Source: Costus lasius (lineage: Eukaryota > Streptophyta > Magnoliopsida > Zingiberales > Costaceae). From it: a stretch of 64,000 nt of DNA. Below are positions 11,854 through 24,145 of this stretch, one piece after another. Location of the stretch: contig CM050447.1 of NCBI GenBank assembly GCA_027563935.2, positions 79,965,461-80,029,460 on the forward strand. Reading direction: 5' to 3'. A program made the position numbers and the translations under genes. The notes below the pieces were generated by a model. The model searched no databases, was not told the origin of the DNA, and worked only from the letters and a program-made list of their open reading frames with translations. The first letter of the stretch is position 1, and the number at the start of each line of letters is the position of its first letter.

Positions 11854-12315
11854 ATTCAAATTTTATTACATGAACTATTGGTATTTATGAAATTGATATT
11901 TATTTATTTTTTTATTACAGAATTATCAACAATGACTGAAGTGCAAGTGCATATCACAGATGATTGATGACGATTGGTGATAAAGAGCTAAAGACATGAA
12001 GTATTGGAATATCTAGTTCTCTACAACTTTGAAATTTGCAGTGTCTAGTAAACAAATATTTGTTGTCTTGTTGATTAAATGATGGTTGACTTATTGACTT
12101 GTTGTATCGATGAATGGTGACTATTGACTATTGTGTTTTGGATCGATTGATATTTTATTTTGGTCTGAGTTTATGAATTATGAGTATGTTATTTTAATAG
12201 TTTGGTAAATGATAATGAAGAGTTTAGATGCAATAGGACTTTAGTTCTGATTTCAGCATACTCCAAAAGAAGATTTTTGGGCCTTTATAACACATGTTCT
12301 ACTAAAAAGATGCAA

Positions 12316-12485
12316 CTGTCTTGTGCAAATGTGTTGTATTTGTTTATTTGTTGTGCAGTTTTGTGCAAATTGTATTTGTTGTGCAATGTGCAAATTGTAT
12401 TTGTTGTGCAATGTGCAGTTTTGTGCAGGAATAGAATAGTTTTGTGCAAATTGTATTTGTTGTGCAATGTGCAAATGATATTTCA
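12316..12485 (+). repeat. Imperfect tandem repeat in hAT 3' region
   Basis: Units built on TGTGCAAATTGTATTTGT and TTGTGCAATGTGC repeat four to five times with variation. Stop-free ORFs here on both strands are artefacts of the repeat. Confidence 0.8.
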
Positions 12486-12800
12486 TTCGTTAGCTGATGT
12501 TGTGATAAGTGATTAGGTAGTAGAATTGAAATTTTATCTCCACTTAGAGAGTTGTCCATTTTTACCATTTTTATATGCTCAGCACATAATCTAACGAGCC
12601 TTACTTTTGTAGGCACTTAATCTAACGAGCCTTGCTATTGTCCAGGAATATAACAGTTTACTCTCTAATCTAAAAAAAATTAGAAAATATATATTATGAC
12701 CACTTAACCTGGATCGCTTAACCGGTTGACTGGTTAACTAGTCAACTCGGTTCGGGAGTGGTTCACAATTTTTTTTGAACAGAACGGTTTGGTTAACCGG

Positions 12801-12805
12801 TTGAC
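12801..12805. repeat. E1 target-site duplication, left copy
   Basis: TTGAC, against TGGAC at 58507-58511 (4 of 5). Removing E1 rejoins the hAT sequence at GGTTGAC/TTGGTCAACTGG. Confidence 0.75.
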
Positions 12806-14287
12806 TTACACGTTCCGCAAGTGCACAGTTATGTCAAAGTAATATATAAGATTATCGATCGCACAGAGAACAAGGTTAAATACTAGGAAGTCTAAGCCTT
12901 GATAGCTAAGCGATTCGAAATGTGGTTATGAAAGTAATAAGTGAGAATAGGAAATCAATCACAACAGTGTGAAGGATGTCTATAAGAGAGATATCGGGAC
13001 TTCGGTATCTACCACACTGATAATTCTATTTCTTTTAAAACCCATCTATTACAGGAGTTCATATTATTGCATAAGGAATCTTCCCAAAGGTACAAGTCAC
13101 CCACTCTCGGTCGGTATAACCAGGTACTTATCTAAAACAACCTCCTACTCTCGTGGTGGATCATTCTAGATAAATCCATTAAGTTCAGTGGATAATTATG
13201 TTACCCTCAAGCGAATTCTAACCACTCTTGCATTAAAAGTTCGCAAGTTTTACCTAAGGGATCTGCCAACACGATCCTCATCTCGGTTAGGATCGTGTCG
13301 ACTAACACACAATACTAAATGGCCAAAGCAATATCATGAAATAAAAGCAACTAAGTAAAATATGCTCATAAGAATCTCAAATAATAGAATAAGTTCAAAT
13401 CGTACGGTAGAATACATCAGTGGGCTTCAATCGAGTCCCGAAAAGTGTTTTACACTATAATACTTATGAAAGCTCACATAAATCTCTCTAAAAGATCAGG
13501 GAAATTACTACCAAACATTTTGGAGAGGAAGGAGAGGAAGAACCGAGTGTAATCTTCAGAAATCGTGAAGATCCGACGGCTCAATCTCTCGAAATCACCT
13601 TCGAAAAGTTTTGTCACCGGTTCCGTTCACTCTAGCCGCTTCGTCCATCGATTTCTCCTTAATTTGGGAACAAGAAAGAGGGCTTTTATATTCCTTTGAT
13701 TCGCCTCCCTCTTAGCTTCCTAAAACATTTTTTCTTGCCTTTTTTGGATTTTTCTTGGGCTCGGAATCGAAGAAAAACTGGATGGAACTCGGACTTGGAA
13801 TCGCAATCACAGGTGAACCTCGTCTTGTTCACCCACCTAAGAAGTACACTGTGAAGTTCTACCAAATAAAAATCACACCCGGCCGTGAAGTCTTTGTTCA
13901 TTTTTGTGTAAGTCGTCTCCGAGAGAAACACGGCCGAACACCAAGATCATGCGCAGGCCATGAAGTGTTCTCTAAATTTTTGGACTATCGGGCAAATCAC
14001 AGGTGAACCCCGCGGTGTTCACCTGGCCGTGATTTTCAAGGAAACTCTGTTTGAGCCCAAATTTGCTGTGTAGACTTGTCTTCTCCTAGGAAATCACTCT
14101 ATGAATCTAAAATCTCCAAAAAGCTCTAAAATTGAGTGATTTTTCCTGAAATTCCTCAAAGATGAGAAAAAGTGAAGATTCTGAAGCAAACAAGTAAATA
14201 AGCTTAAATGGAGCGTAAAAACATTAAAATTAGCCTAGTTTTGAGATAAAATAATTCTAAAAATTACTATCAAAATGCAAGACATCA
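12806..14287 (-). repeat. E1 3' LTR
   Basis: It matches 57002-58506 along its whole length by eye. The left border TTACACGTTC corresponds to TGACATGTTC in the other copy, so the terminal TG has mutated. The right border ends ..GACATCA. A TATA box (CTTTTATA, read on the minus strand) is at 13683-13690. Degenerate GGTGAAC..GTTCACC palindromes lie at about 13812-14030. Confidence 0.88.
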
Positions 14288-15597
14288 AATACTCCCAGAC
14301 TTAGATCTTTGCTTGTCCTCAAGCAATAAACTAAGATGAAGCGCATGAAAGGTGTGAAGGTAATTATTCGAGTCAAAAACATACAACCAAATCAGATCAT
14401 ACATATGAGTAATCCATGATCTAGTTAGAAGAAATCAAATAATTAGATGTCTAAAATGTTCAGCAGTTAGATCCCATAATTTCTAGAAGTCAAGGAATCT
14501 AGCCAATAGCATACAAATAACACAATTAGGCATACACATTACTCATGCTAATCCAATTCATACAAAATTCACTCGTTGGGTTAGACACAAATGTATAATT
14601 GGGGGAGCATGCTCTAATAACCAAGTTTTGAATTAAAACTAATAATGACATCAAACTTCAACTCATATTTTTAGGAACCACTGTCAATTTTTTGTAGTGC
14701 CAAGTAGAGGAGTCTCTATTAGATTTCAACACATGTCCTCAGGTACCACTGCCAATTTTTCACAGTGCCAAGTAGAGAAATCTAAGAGTGCGTTTTTTTT
14801 TGTAAAATAATATTGATAGAGCACTTCATCACATATGTAGTTTTCCCCCAACAAGAGATAAGGACTCAATGAACAAATAAGTAAATGTGTATCTTAATAT
14901 GAAATCACATGTATAGTACCAGCATATCATAATTGAACATTCACCAAAATATTTAACCCATTAATGAATAGTCTCAAGCATCCTAATCAAAAGATTTCAA
15001 AATCATAAAACAAATGGATATTATCAGAGAGTATTTTCTAATTGGATGGTGCATTCAACAGATCATAATTATTCCAAACCAAACATGAATTCAATCTCAA
15101 GGATTAAACCTAGCTATCATAGGATCAAAATTTGAATGACATCTTCAAAATTTGGATCAAAATAATTCCACTAAAGCATATTAAGCGCATGAATAGCTTG
15201 AACCGCCTCAAACATGTAGATGTCTATAATATGATAGCAACTGTACCTCATTCAATCTAAAATAATGACAGAATTAACTTAACCACATAGGAACACAATG
15301 AAATGAGGAAACATCACATGATACTAGCATATCACATAGAGACAAATCTAAATATCATACATCAATGTCAGGGGGCCTGAAGATGGGACCAGGCCCTCGA
15401 ATGGTGGCATATAGGAACAATGCCAAATGGATAACCACATAGTCAAAATAAAGTAACAACCAATTAGATAGAAAACAAAGCAACCAGAGATAAGAAACCA
15501 GAAAGGTGACAGCTCACCCACTCTAAATATCGCATAGTCCTTTATGCAAAAGCCATGTACGTGAGTGGAGCGGGTTGGAGGCCGAGCGTCAGGAGGT
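14288..15597 (-). other. E1 3' untranslated region with conserved hairpins and polypurine tract
   Basis: Non-coding. Next to the LTR is the purine-rich AAGTCTGGGAGTATT (minus strand), preceded by the palindrome at 14309-14326 (TTGCTTG/CAAGCAA). Hairpins at 14679-14699, 14747-14767 and 15373-15396 have counterparts in the same order in E3 (51830-51850, 51899-51919, 51302-51326). Confidence 0.75.
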
Positions 15598-16192
15598 TCA
15601 CTTCTTCCTGCGTGGTCGAGAGCCTTGAGCTTTGGAGCTCTTGCCCTTGCCGCAATACGAGTAATCAGGTTGCTCCTCCTCCGAAGAGTCAGTAACCTGT
15701 GCCATGTTCTCTTCAGAAAGAAAGGCTAACCTCTCATCCATGGAAGACAACTTCTCCTAAACCAAGTTCATCATCTTTATCTGGCGCTCCATCCCGGTCT
15801 CCATGGCACGCTGTCAGTCCCCCGAGGAGGACTACTCCTAGCGAAGGTACTATGAACAAAGATCCACCTAATCTTGGACCTCACCTTGGCGAAGTAATTC
15901 TCCCCTGGCAAAGCTGCTCTTCGTGCATCTCTTGCAGAAGGGCCATCATGGACCCAGTGGAAGAGGCGCTGCCGAAATGAAATGCATCGGGGGCAGGAGG
16001 AGCTATGTCTACGGGGTCGGGTTCTGGGTCGGCCGCGGGGTGGATCCTCCAATTCTTCTTCTCGCACATAGAGGTGTGTTCGGTGTTTGGCAATGGGAGA
16101 GAGAACTGGCTGCCTTTAAAAGTGAGGCAGTAGGAGTCGCCCCCGCGAATCAGTAGCTTCATGGCAACACACAACTCAATATCGAGCCGGTT
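15598..16192 (-). pseudogene. E1 env-like gene, 3' part
   Basis: It continues the env-like frame broken by insertion X: LDIELCVAMKLL, GDSYCLTFKGS and LPLPNTEHT match the E3 copy (50505-50622). A tail reading EKLSSMDERLAFLSEENMAQ follows, then an acidic EEEQPDYS stretch and a basic SRPRRKK ending at the stop (15598-15600). The function of these ATHILA ORF1-type proteins is unknown; the position after pol prompts the env-like label. I see no transmembrane segment here. Stops are present. Confidence 0.75.
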
Positions 16193-16353
16193 GCTACCAT
16201 TAGTGGTGTAGCGCCGAGCTACGGGACGGGAAAATCTCCTAGATCGGCTCTAGGAGGGCGTAAGAACGATTCGGAAAACACGCGATCAAACATGCGGACT
16301 CAAAGAGATCGAATACATATAAGAGCAATGGATGGCAAAATAGATAAACCAAT

Positions 16354-17813
16354 TGATAGCTATCCGCAAGTGCATGGATTTATCAAAGTAATAAAAAGAT
16401 ATCGTTACCAACAAGGACTACGTAGCTAAGTACTGACTTCTTGATACGTTCGAATTTAGGCGAAATCAATACTTGTTTGTTCTAACTTCCAAACACGCAA
16501 TAAACTTACAGACAGATTTTAAGGAACTTGAATTCTAAAGCATCGGGAATTCATGGGTTCACCACACTGATAAACATAAATCGTGTAAAAATAACTCAGT
16601 TAATAAATTTAACTATCCTGAAAGGTACTTTCCCTAAGGTACATATCACTTCCTCCCGGAGAATAATACGGTATCTAATTAGATTAACTCCGTACTCTCA
16701 TGACAGTTAACGTAATTGGACCCATTAAGTTATGTGAAAAGGAGGTTAATTCCTTTAAACGAATCTGAACTACTCTCGTGATCGGATTCGTAGGTTTAAT
16801 TGAAATAGGTCGAACGTTAGTGATTCACCTCCCGGTCCTTCTCGCAACATCTAAGACATAAAGCTACTTGGCCAAGGTAATTTATGGGATACATGCAAAT
16901 TCAATCAAATCAGGAAGATAAAATTATATTAAAAGAGCAAAAGTATAAATTAATCCATGCAAATCAGTGGGCTACGCCCAATCAATCCCGAAAGGGTATC
17001 TACTCGCTCATATTGTCAAGAGAATATATGTTTTTGATGAACAAGAAAGATCTCATAAGAATCACAAAGAAATCACAAAAAGGATGATGTAACCATCTTC
17101 TCCTCAGTCTGGGGATGAGGATTGATGGATCAATCATCGAAATCGTGTGAAATCTCGCCGGAATATGCTTCGAAATCAAGTTGTCGCCCTTGTCGTCGCC
17201 GCCGCCGCTCGTGTTCGTTCGCCCAGAAGCTCCCAAACCCTCCAAAAATCTAATCTTTCATAGTTGGACCGGTTTAGAACTCATCAAGGAACGGTTCTGT
17301 GAGGTTTGGTTCAAATCTGGTTTGAATCAGGTGAAAAACACGTCGGGCGGAAGTTATTACGGTCGGTGATGGAATCACGGCTGAGGCCGTAAATGTCTCT
17401 GTGTACATCTGCCTTCGGCCACAAAAAGTTTCACGGCCTGTGATGGAATCACGGCTGAGGCCGTGAAAGTTTTTGTTCATTCCGACACTTAGCCGATTTC
17501 AACTTTCGTTCGTCGTCGCGTTCACGGCTGAATCCATATTTACAGCCAAGGCCGTAATAGTCTCATTCTTCACCGTTTTTGTCCCAAATTTGATGTAAAG
17601 GCTCGTGATCTCTTTGGAAATCATGCTTTGACTTTAAAACTCTCGAAATCCTTCATTTTTGCGTCATTTTACCTACATTTTCATAAAAACCAAGAAAAGT
17701 GAAGATTCCGTGCAAAGTAACGCGAAAGCACTAAAATAGCACAAAATCATGCAATTAAGCCCAAAATATGATCTAAAATATAGGTGAAAACATGGTGTAA
17801 ATGCAACGCATCA
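16354..17813 (-). repeat. E6 3' LTR (family C)
   Basis: TGATAGC..ACGCATCA borders. It is closely similar to 24146-25558 and more distantly to the E5 LTR. Palindromic TCACGGC..GCCGTGA units cluster at 17340-17570, upstream (minus sense) of a mutated TATA position near 17256. Confidence 0.88.
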
Positions 17814-19510
17814 AAATACCCTAGACTTAGAATTTTGCTTGTCCTCAAGCAATGCTTTGATATGTATAAAGAATGTAAAGATAAGGAACTCTCATTTGTT
17901 TTTGCCCTATTAATATCCTTAGTCCACAAATTAAGTAATCAATCTTTCAAACTCAAGTAATTCAAGAAAAAATCATAATAGAAATAAACTCTCAAGAGGG
18001 TACAATCCAAGAAAGATAAAATTCACAATTCATGTCATAATATTCATTCTTCACACACTAGATATCACATACTTTCAACTTAATAAATCTATCTTACTCA
18101 ATAGACAAAAATTTATTTCAAGAATCTTGGTGATGTTAAAGATAAGAGATTTTTAATGCAATTTAGTCTTTAAATGGCTATATGCCCTTTCCTGTTAGCA
18201 TCATAACATTGTTTAAAGTATACTACAGAGTAGTATAATTTAACTCATAGTCTCAATCATAAAGACAGCGGAGTTGTCCACTTAACCTACAGCTTTCTCT
18301 TTTTCTCTATTTTTTTTCTTTTTTTTTTCCCATTTCTGGAGAAAGCCGGTCAGTGGCATGGTATTTAAATCGTTGTTGATCTTTCTGTAAGAGAGATAGA
18401 TATTTATTTTTAAGATTTTCCCTTTGTTACTTGATCGCAACAAACTTAAAGTATACCAAACGATGATATAATAAAACTCATGACTTTAGATTACTCAACT
18501 AGAGGAGTTGGAGCAAATCTCAGTTAAATAAATATCACCAAATTCTATTCATAAAAATTCCCATTAGGCATAAATAGATAAATTAAACTTCAAGTAACAA
18601 TATACTGTACACGTGTCGTTTGAACATATAACAATTCAGATATGCATTTTATCAATACCAGAATTGAATTTACTCAACAATTTAAGTCTACATGAAATTT
18701 CAAAAATTCCCTAAGGCATCAAATTAATCACTCAAAATGTTTCCCAAGTCTAAAATTAAGGATTAAAACAAACTTGTGTATCCTTAAAAATCATGAATAT
18801 TCAAAATACATACATATAGAGCTTGAAATAAACCAAAATACATGAATGCACCCTAGACTTAAATAGTTGCATGCAGGTAAATATTTAATTAATGAAGAAT
18901 TTCAGAAAATTTTTTTGCAAGAGTTCCCTTTGTAATTGTTGGTGAAACCCTGTACAGTTATATCAAAAACATGAAATACAGCTCAGAAAAATCTGAAAAA
19001 TATACCACATCAAAGATATTCAATTTTTACATGGAAATCAACCTTCAAATATTAAATACCATCTAGTTTTATCAATCAAATTACAGTTTTACCAAACTCA
19101 GTTACTATTCATTCTAAATATCAAGCATATGTATCAGAATAGCTCTCAAATGAATGAACTCATCAACAAAATATCCAAAATCATCATAGAACACATAAGA
19201 CATGTAATGAATAACAAATGTACGCAAAACTATCACAACCAGGTCGTGTTCAGCATCCTAAGGTCAAATACCGTCTAATATATACAATGCCAAGTCAAAT
19301 GTCAAATATCCAAATGAATCTCACAAAATCTTGATACAACGCACACACACACACAAAAAAACAAAAATCATAAAAGAACTATGTGTGGTCGCATCGGCAA
19401 CGAGTCTACTAGATCCTGTGCATGGATGAGATAATTGTGAGATCACATGCTTAAAATCAAAACATAGCTGCAAAGCACGAAAAAATGAAATACAATACTC
19501 ACAAAATCAA
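17814..19510 (-). other. E6 3' untranslated region
   Basis: AT-rich, non-coding. It carries the conserved palindrome TTGCTTG/CAAGCAA (17835-17852) just before a polypurine tract (minus sense AAGTCTAGGGTATTT). A poly-T/C run is near 18299-18330 and a short (CA)n near 19341. No gene is seen. Confidence 0.7.
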
Positions 19511-21657
19511 TTAATCTGTCTCTGTGTGCTCGGAGTCCTCCTCATCTCTGGTACGTCTAGTTGATGATGATGGGAGACGACGCCGTAATAACTCCTCTAT
19601 CACGCGTAAAGAGTCGAGTGCCCTCGACTGTCCTTGCTCAAGTCGCGATATGTCGTCGCGCATCCTCCTCTGCTCAGCTCACATCTGCTCCAATGAAGGA
19701 TCTGATCATGCTGAAGTAGACGGTCTGGCAGATGACGACGGCTGATCAGCGGCTGATGGGATGATTGGAGGAATGCGTTCAGTGGATCTCGGCGGTGATG
19801 GAGGTGACGCTGCCTCTCTAGGACCTCCCCCACATGTGGGATCCACGATCCAGTTTTGCTGAACACAAATCGTAGTGCGGTTCATGTTCGGCAGCCTCAT
19901 GGTAACATCTGTATGCATGAACATAAGATGGTACGAGGTACCAAGTCTCGTAATCATCTTAATGGCAACACATGCGTCCATGTCTAATTTGGGATTACCC
20001 TTTGCCTCTTTCAACCTCGAATGGTCAATACCGAGGGCAAGGGCAATTGTGGTAACCATGCCTCCCATAACAAGGACTCCTCTCCGAGCTCTAGCGCTTT
20101 CTGGATCTGTTTCATCAGGAAAAATGAAGTGCTAACTCTGAAACCTCTCAGCATGGCCCATAGAAAGTATAGCTCTATAGACCTGACCATGCCATCACTC
20201 TCTGCCCTCCCAAAGATGGTGTGTGCCAAACTCAATGTATGTATCTGAAGACTGGGCTGGACAAATGCGAGGCTCTAGCAGTCCTAGGGTCAAACCTTCC
20301 CTCAGTAGATATCTCCCGCCAAAATGCTCCCTCAGAAAACTCATGGGGGCGGTGTCTAGTCGCATCTGCGGGGAATCCAAAAATGTGACCCAGCTGGTCC
20401 AAAGTAAGCACATGGTCCTGGTTCCCTAATCGGAATGACATCGTCCCTGGGTCTCCGTCATCATGGTTCCTCAGTGTAATCTGAGCAGTACTGAAGAACT
20501 CCAATGTTAGCTGTACGTAAGTAGCATGTCTCTGATGATAAAAATCCTGCCACCCTATGTTCGTGAACATCCACTGGACGTCGTCAAACAATCCTAGGGA
20601 CTGCAGTACCTGGTCATCCCAATACCGGGTGCTAATCACTACTCGGGTAGACAGAGCTCGGTACCTCCTCTCGAACTCTCTACTCCTGTGACGTATCTGA
20701 CATGGATAAGGAGCAAGGACAAGAGGCGGTGATCGTGCGCGTCTCCTCTCTGGAATAATAGGCTCTGGTGAAGCAGGGGAGGACTCAGGTGATGATGGCA
20801 CTAGTGATACAGCTGGAGAATGCCTCGATGATGGCTCTGGTGAAGGCAAATGAACCTCTGGTGTTGATACTGGGGTGCTGCAGGCTGTGTCATCGGCGGT
20901 ATCTCAAAAACTGGCGGTGGAACCGATGGTGAAGAGCGGAGCTCCAGTATGTCTACTGATATCTCTGGTAAATCCGCAAATATCTCAGGTGATGCCTCCT
21001 CCTGATCTGGTAATATGGGTGTACTAGCCTTAGGACAGGCAGGTCTCCCTAGGCTGTGGAGGGTGATGCAATTTCTGGAGTCTGTGCTGCGTCACGCGGA
21101 GTGTCCACCTCTATGACCTGAATATCAGTGGTAGTAGCAGACTCCGGTACATCTGCGGGAGGTACTAGTGTAGCAGACCCCCCCACATCTATCGGTACAA
21201 CATCGGTCTGTGTCTCCATCTCCGCTGCTATAGGTGCAGACACTGGAGGTGCCACTAGGGTCTCAACAGTCTCTACAACTGGCGATACTGGTCTCGTGGC
21301 TCTCCTACCCTAGGTACTCATAGCTTGACCGGTACGCTTCCTAGCATACTGTCTAGCGATCCTCTGATCTCGGTTCTCAGGCCTATCAGTAGGCCGCTCT
21401 GAAACAATCTCCAACTCTGGAGAACTAACAAGCTTTGGCGCAGCCGTCTGTGATGTGCTAGCCACTGGAGTCATCCTCAGAGCCTCTGATGTCTGTGCAT
21501 GGGTCTCGGGCTCCGACTCTGGATAAATAATGCGCTCAAATCTCTGTGGACAACTTCCGGGGATCATCCTATACATGCATCTTGGCTCTGGTCCAGGATA
21601 TCTACTCTTCATCACTGCCCCATAGGGTCTAGACCTCACACATCTCCTTGGTGCCAT
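19511..21657 (-). pseudogene. E6 env-like (ATHILA ORF1-type) gene
   Basis: It starts MAPRRCVRSRP at 21657. A long Pro/Ser/Thr-rich, low-complexity N-terminal part extends to about 20760. The conserved domain follows: YPCQIRHRSREFERRYRAL, TRYWDDQVLQSLGLFDDVQ, TNIGWQDFY, LTLEFFSTAQ, FRLGNQDHVLTLDQLGHIFGFP and, after a frameshift near 20232, LAHTIFGRAESDGM and YFLWAMLRGF. It ends with DACVAIKMITRLGTSYHLMF and an acidic tail (DEEDSEHTETD) at the stop 19511-19513. The layout matches the E1 and E3 copies. Several stops and frameshifts make it non-functional. The cellular role of this family is not established. Confidence 0.8.
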
Positions 21658-22320
21658 AATATCGATCAAATAATCCAAAATACGCAAATGTAACTAAAGG
21701 CTCGCACCACTACAGTAACTACGAAACTCGGGGACTTGCGTGCAAATAGGGCTCGAATCGGCTGAAAAGCGAGCTATGGTGGCTTGGCGGACAAACAGCG
21801 ATTCTCCACGATCTTCGGCTGAAATCCGGTGGAGAGTGGCTGGGAATCACTTGCCGGAAATGGAAGAAGGTGGGTGGAAGGGTTTCATCGCCGCTCGCGA
21901 GAGAAATCGTCGAAAACCAGCGAATTACGAGCATAGGCGTAAAACCCTAAGCAATCGGTTAAGTTTAAACCGTAAGAACTTACGGTCCGTAACGATATCA
22001 CGGCTTAGGCCGTAAACGCGCTTTAGCATACAGTGTCCCGTTAACTTAGTCTTATTTGTGGTCATGGCTACGTGATAATTACGGCTTAACCCGTAAATGT
22101 CACGTTTTGACTTGGCTTTTCATCAGAAAAATCTACAAAAATCCCAGAAAAATTCTTGCACATAAAACATCGAGTTCAGAAGAATTTCCGTATGTAATAG
22201 TTCATCAAATGACATGGAGAAAACTTAAAACAAAAATAAAAATTAAGAAACTACTCCTAGGGTTTATAAAGAAAAGTTCAAAACTAAAATAGAAAGATAT
22301 GCTGAAATTAATGAAAATTC
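21658..22320 (-). other. E6 inter-ORF region with palindromes
   Basis: Lies between protease and env-like gene, where pol should be. Units such as TTACGGTCCGTAA, CACGGCTTAGGCCGTAA and TTACGGCTTAACCCGTAA (about 21976-22105) resemble the arrays in the LTRs of the same family. No other feature is seen. Confidence 0.6.
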
Positions 22321-22384
22321 AGAGCCGCTGGGTTGCCTCCTAGGAAGCTCTTGTTTATGGTCTTTAGCTTGACCAAGACAGTGT

Positions 22385-23050
22385 TCATGATTCTTCTGGT
22401 GGATACAAGGCATAGTGAATAATTGGCAATTGTTGCTCCTGACACCTTTCCGCTTCATTGTACAGATTTAACTTTATAGTTTTAGGCAGTGTCCATGTCT
22501 CAGCTTTCTTCGATCCCCTCCTTTTATGCTTTTCCCAATTTTCTGAGGGATGTCTATCGATTTCAAAATCACTTCCTTTATCAAATTTGTTCTCCTTCAC
22601 CCCTAGAGATTTATAGTGACCTGCAAAATTAATTCTTTTAGCTTCTGCTGAAAAATCAAAGATCAACTTGCTATCATTCAAATTCAAAGTAAGCTTTTCA
22701 TGCAACATGTCAATTATAGCTCCTATGCTTGCTAAGAATGGTCTTCCTAGAATGATAGGGAACTTAACATTTTCCTTCATGTTAACAACCATAAAATCGG
22801 TAATGATAGAAAATTTATCTATTTTAACTGTTGCATTCTCTAGGACACCAATTGGTTGCTAATCAAAACCATTAGCAAATTGAACATGCGTCTCGGTAGG
22901 TCTAAGTTTTTCACTACTTACTTCCTTAATTAAATATGCGGGTATCAAGCTACTACTAGCTCCTATGTCACATAAAGCATTTTCTACAGTAAACTCACCA
23001 ACTTGGCACGGTATCGAAATATCTCTAGGATCCCTTACCTTTATCACCTC
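22385..23050 (-). pseudogene. E6 aspartic protease region
   Basis: Retropepsin-type sequence: IPCQVGEFTVENALCDIGASSSLIP (active-site Asp in CDIGAS) and, after an in-frame stop near 22859, VKFPIILGRPFLASIGAIIDM, the conserved ILGRPFL block. It processed the Gag-Pol polyprotein. After the protease the frame runs out and the env-like part of the element begins; no RT follows. Confidence 0.82.
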
Positions 23051-23056
23051 GGTGTT

Positions 23057-24145
23057 CTAGCTTACCTGATTTTCCTTTACATCGGATTTACCTCCCTCAA
23101 GTTTTATTTGATCTATTTTTCTTACTCTCTGGGGAAAAGGAATTGGAGCAACATATGCAGGCGGACCTACATATTTCTCTTCCTTCTCTTTTTCCTCACA
23201 ATCCTCTAAATCAAGAGTAATGCATGCAGATAGATCAATGGTTTCTTCATTGGGCTTTCCAGGTGTTTCATCCCATTCGGCGTTTATTACTGAGACTGCA
23301 TTAATGTGCTCTCTAGGATTCATTTCAGGCTGTCCCGGTAGTCTCCCCGTAGGTCTGCTAGCTGTACTGGCTTGCTGTGCAATCTGGTTTTCCAACATCT
23401 TATTGTGGGTAGTCAGAGCTTCCACACAAGATGTCAGCTGCTTGATCTGGTCAGCAAGGTCGTCAGGTCAGTTCTCTTTTGTTGCTTCATAACAACTTCC
23501 AGCATGGAATCAAAGTTTGACTTAGAGGGCTGCCTGTATTACCTTTATTGAAAGCCCGGTGGTGACCTGTTGTTCTATTGAGAATATTGAGAAGGAACTT
23601 GCCCTTGATTATTTTTGTAGGACAGGTTGGGGTGGTTCCTCCATCTGGGATTGTAGGTTGCAGAATATAGATCATTCGCAGGTCTCTGAATGTAGTTCTC
23701 CACAGCATTGGCTTGCTCTTGATTAGAGTCCTCTTGCGAGGCATTCAGACGAATTGTGTCTTGCTACACCACATACCTCACAATAAACTGCATTAACTGC
23801 ACTCAATGGAAAAGATAAAGAATCAAACTTCTGGACCAAAGAATCTACCTTTGCTGCTAGTGATGTCAAGGGATCATTGTCGTACTTACCAAATCCTATG
23901 AAAGTAGTATTCTGCTCACTCGACCAGTGGTTATGGTTCATGGCCATATCCTCGAGTAGAGTAGTTGCTTCTTCCAAGTTTTTACTCATGATCGTCCCTC
24001 TAGCCGCGGCGTCCACCATCAATCTGGTGTTATAATCCAATCCATTGTAGAAGATATAGATTAGAACCCATTCCTGGAGTCCATGGTGTGGGCACATGTG
24101 CTGGATCTCCTTGAAGCGTTCCTAGGCATCATAAAGTGATTCTCC
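23057..24145 (-). pseudogene. E6 gag, N-terminally truncated
   Basis: The preserved part starts within the capsid-like region (ERFKEIQHMCPHHGL, then LDYNTRLMVDAAA, LLEDMAMNHNHW). It contains a zinc-knuckle-like CEVCGVARHNSSEC with Arg-His in place of Gly-His, and ends in a coiled-coil-like stretch (LTTHNKMLENQIAQQAS). Several frameshifts are present. The N-terminal half is missing because a deletion fuses gag directly to the 5' LTR at 24145/24146. Confidence 0.8.

Noticed and set aside
12253..12616. Repetitive minus-strand ORFs rich in HNKYNLHK
   Set aside because: Translation of the imperfect tandem repeat in the hAT 3' region; open only because the repeat lacks stops.
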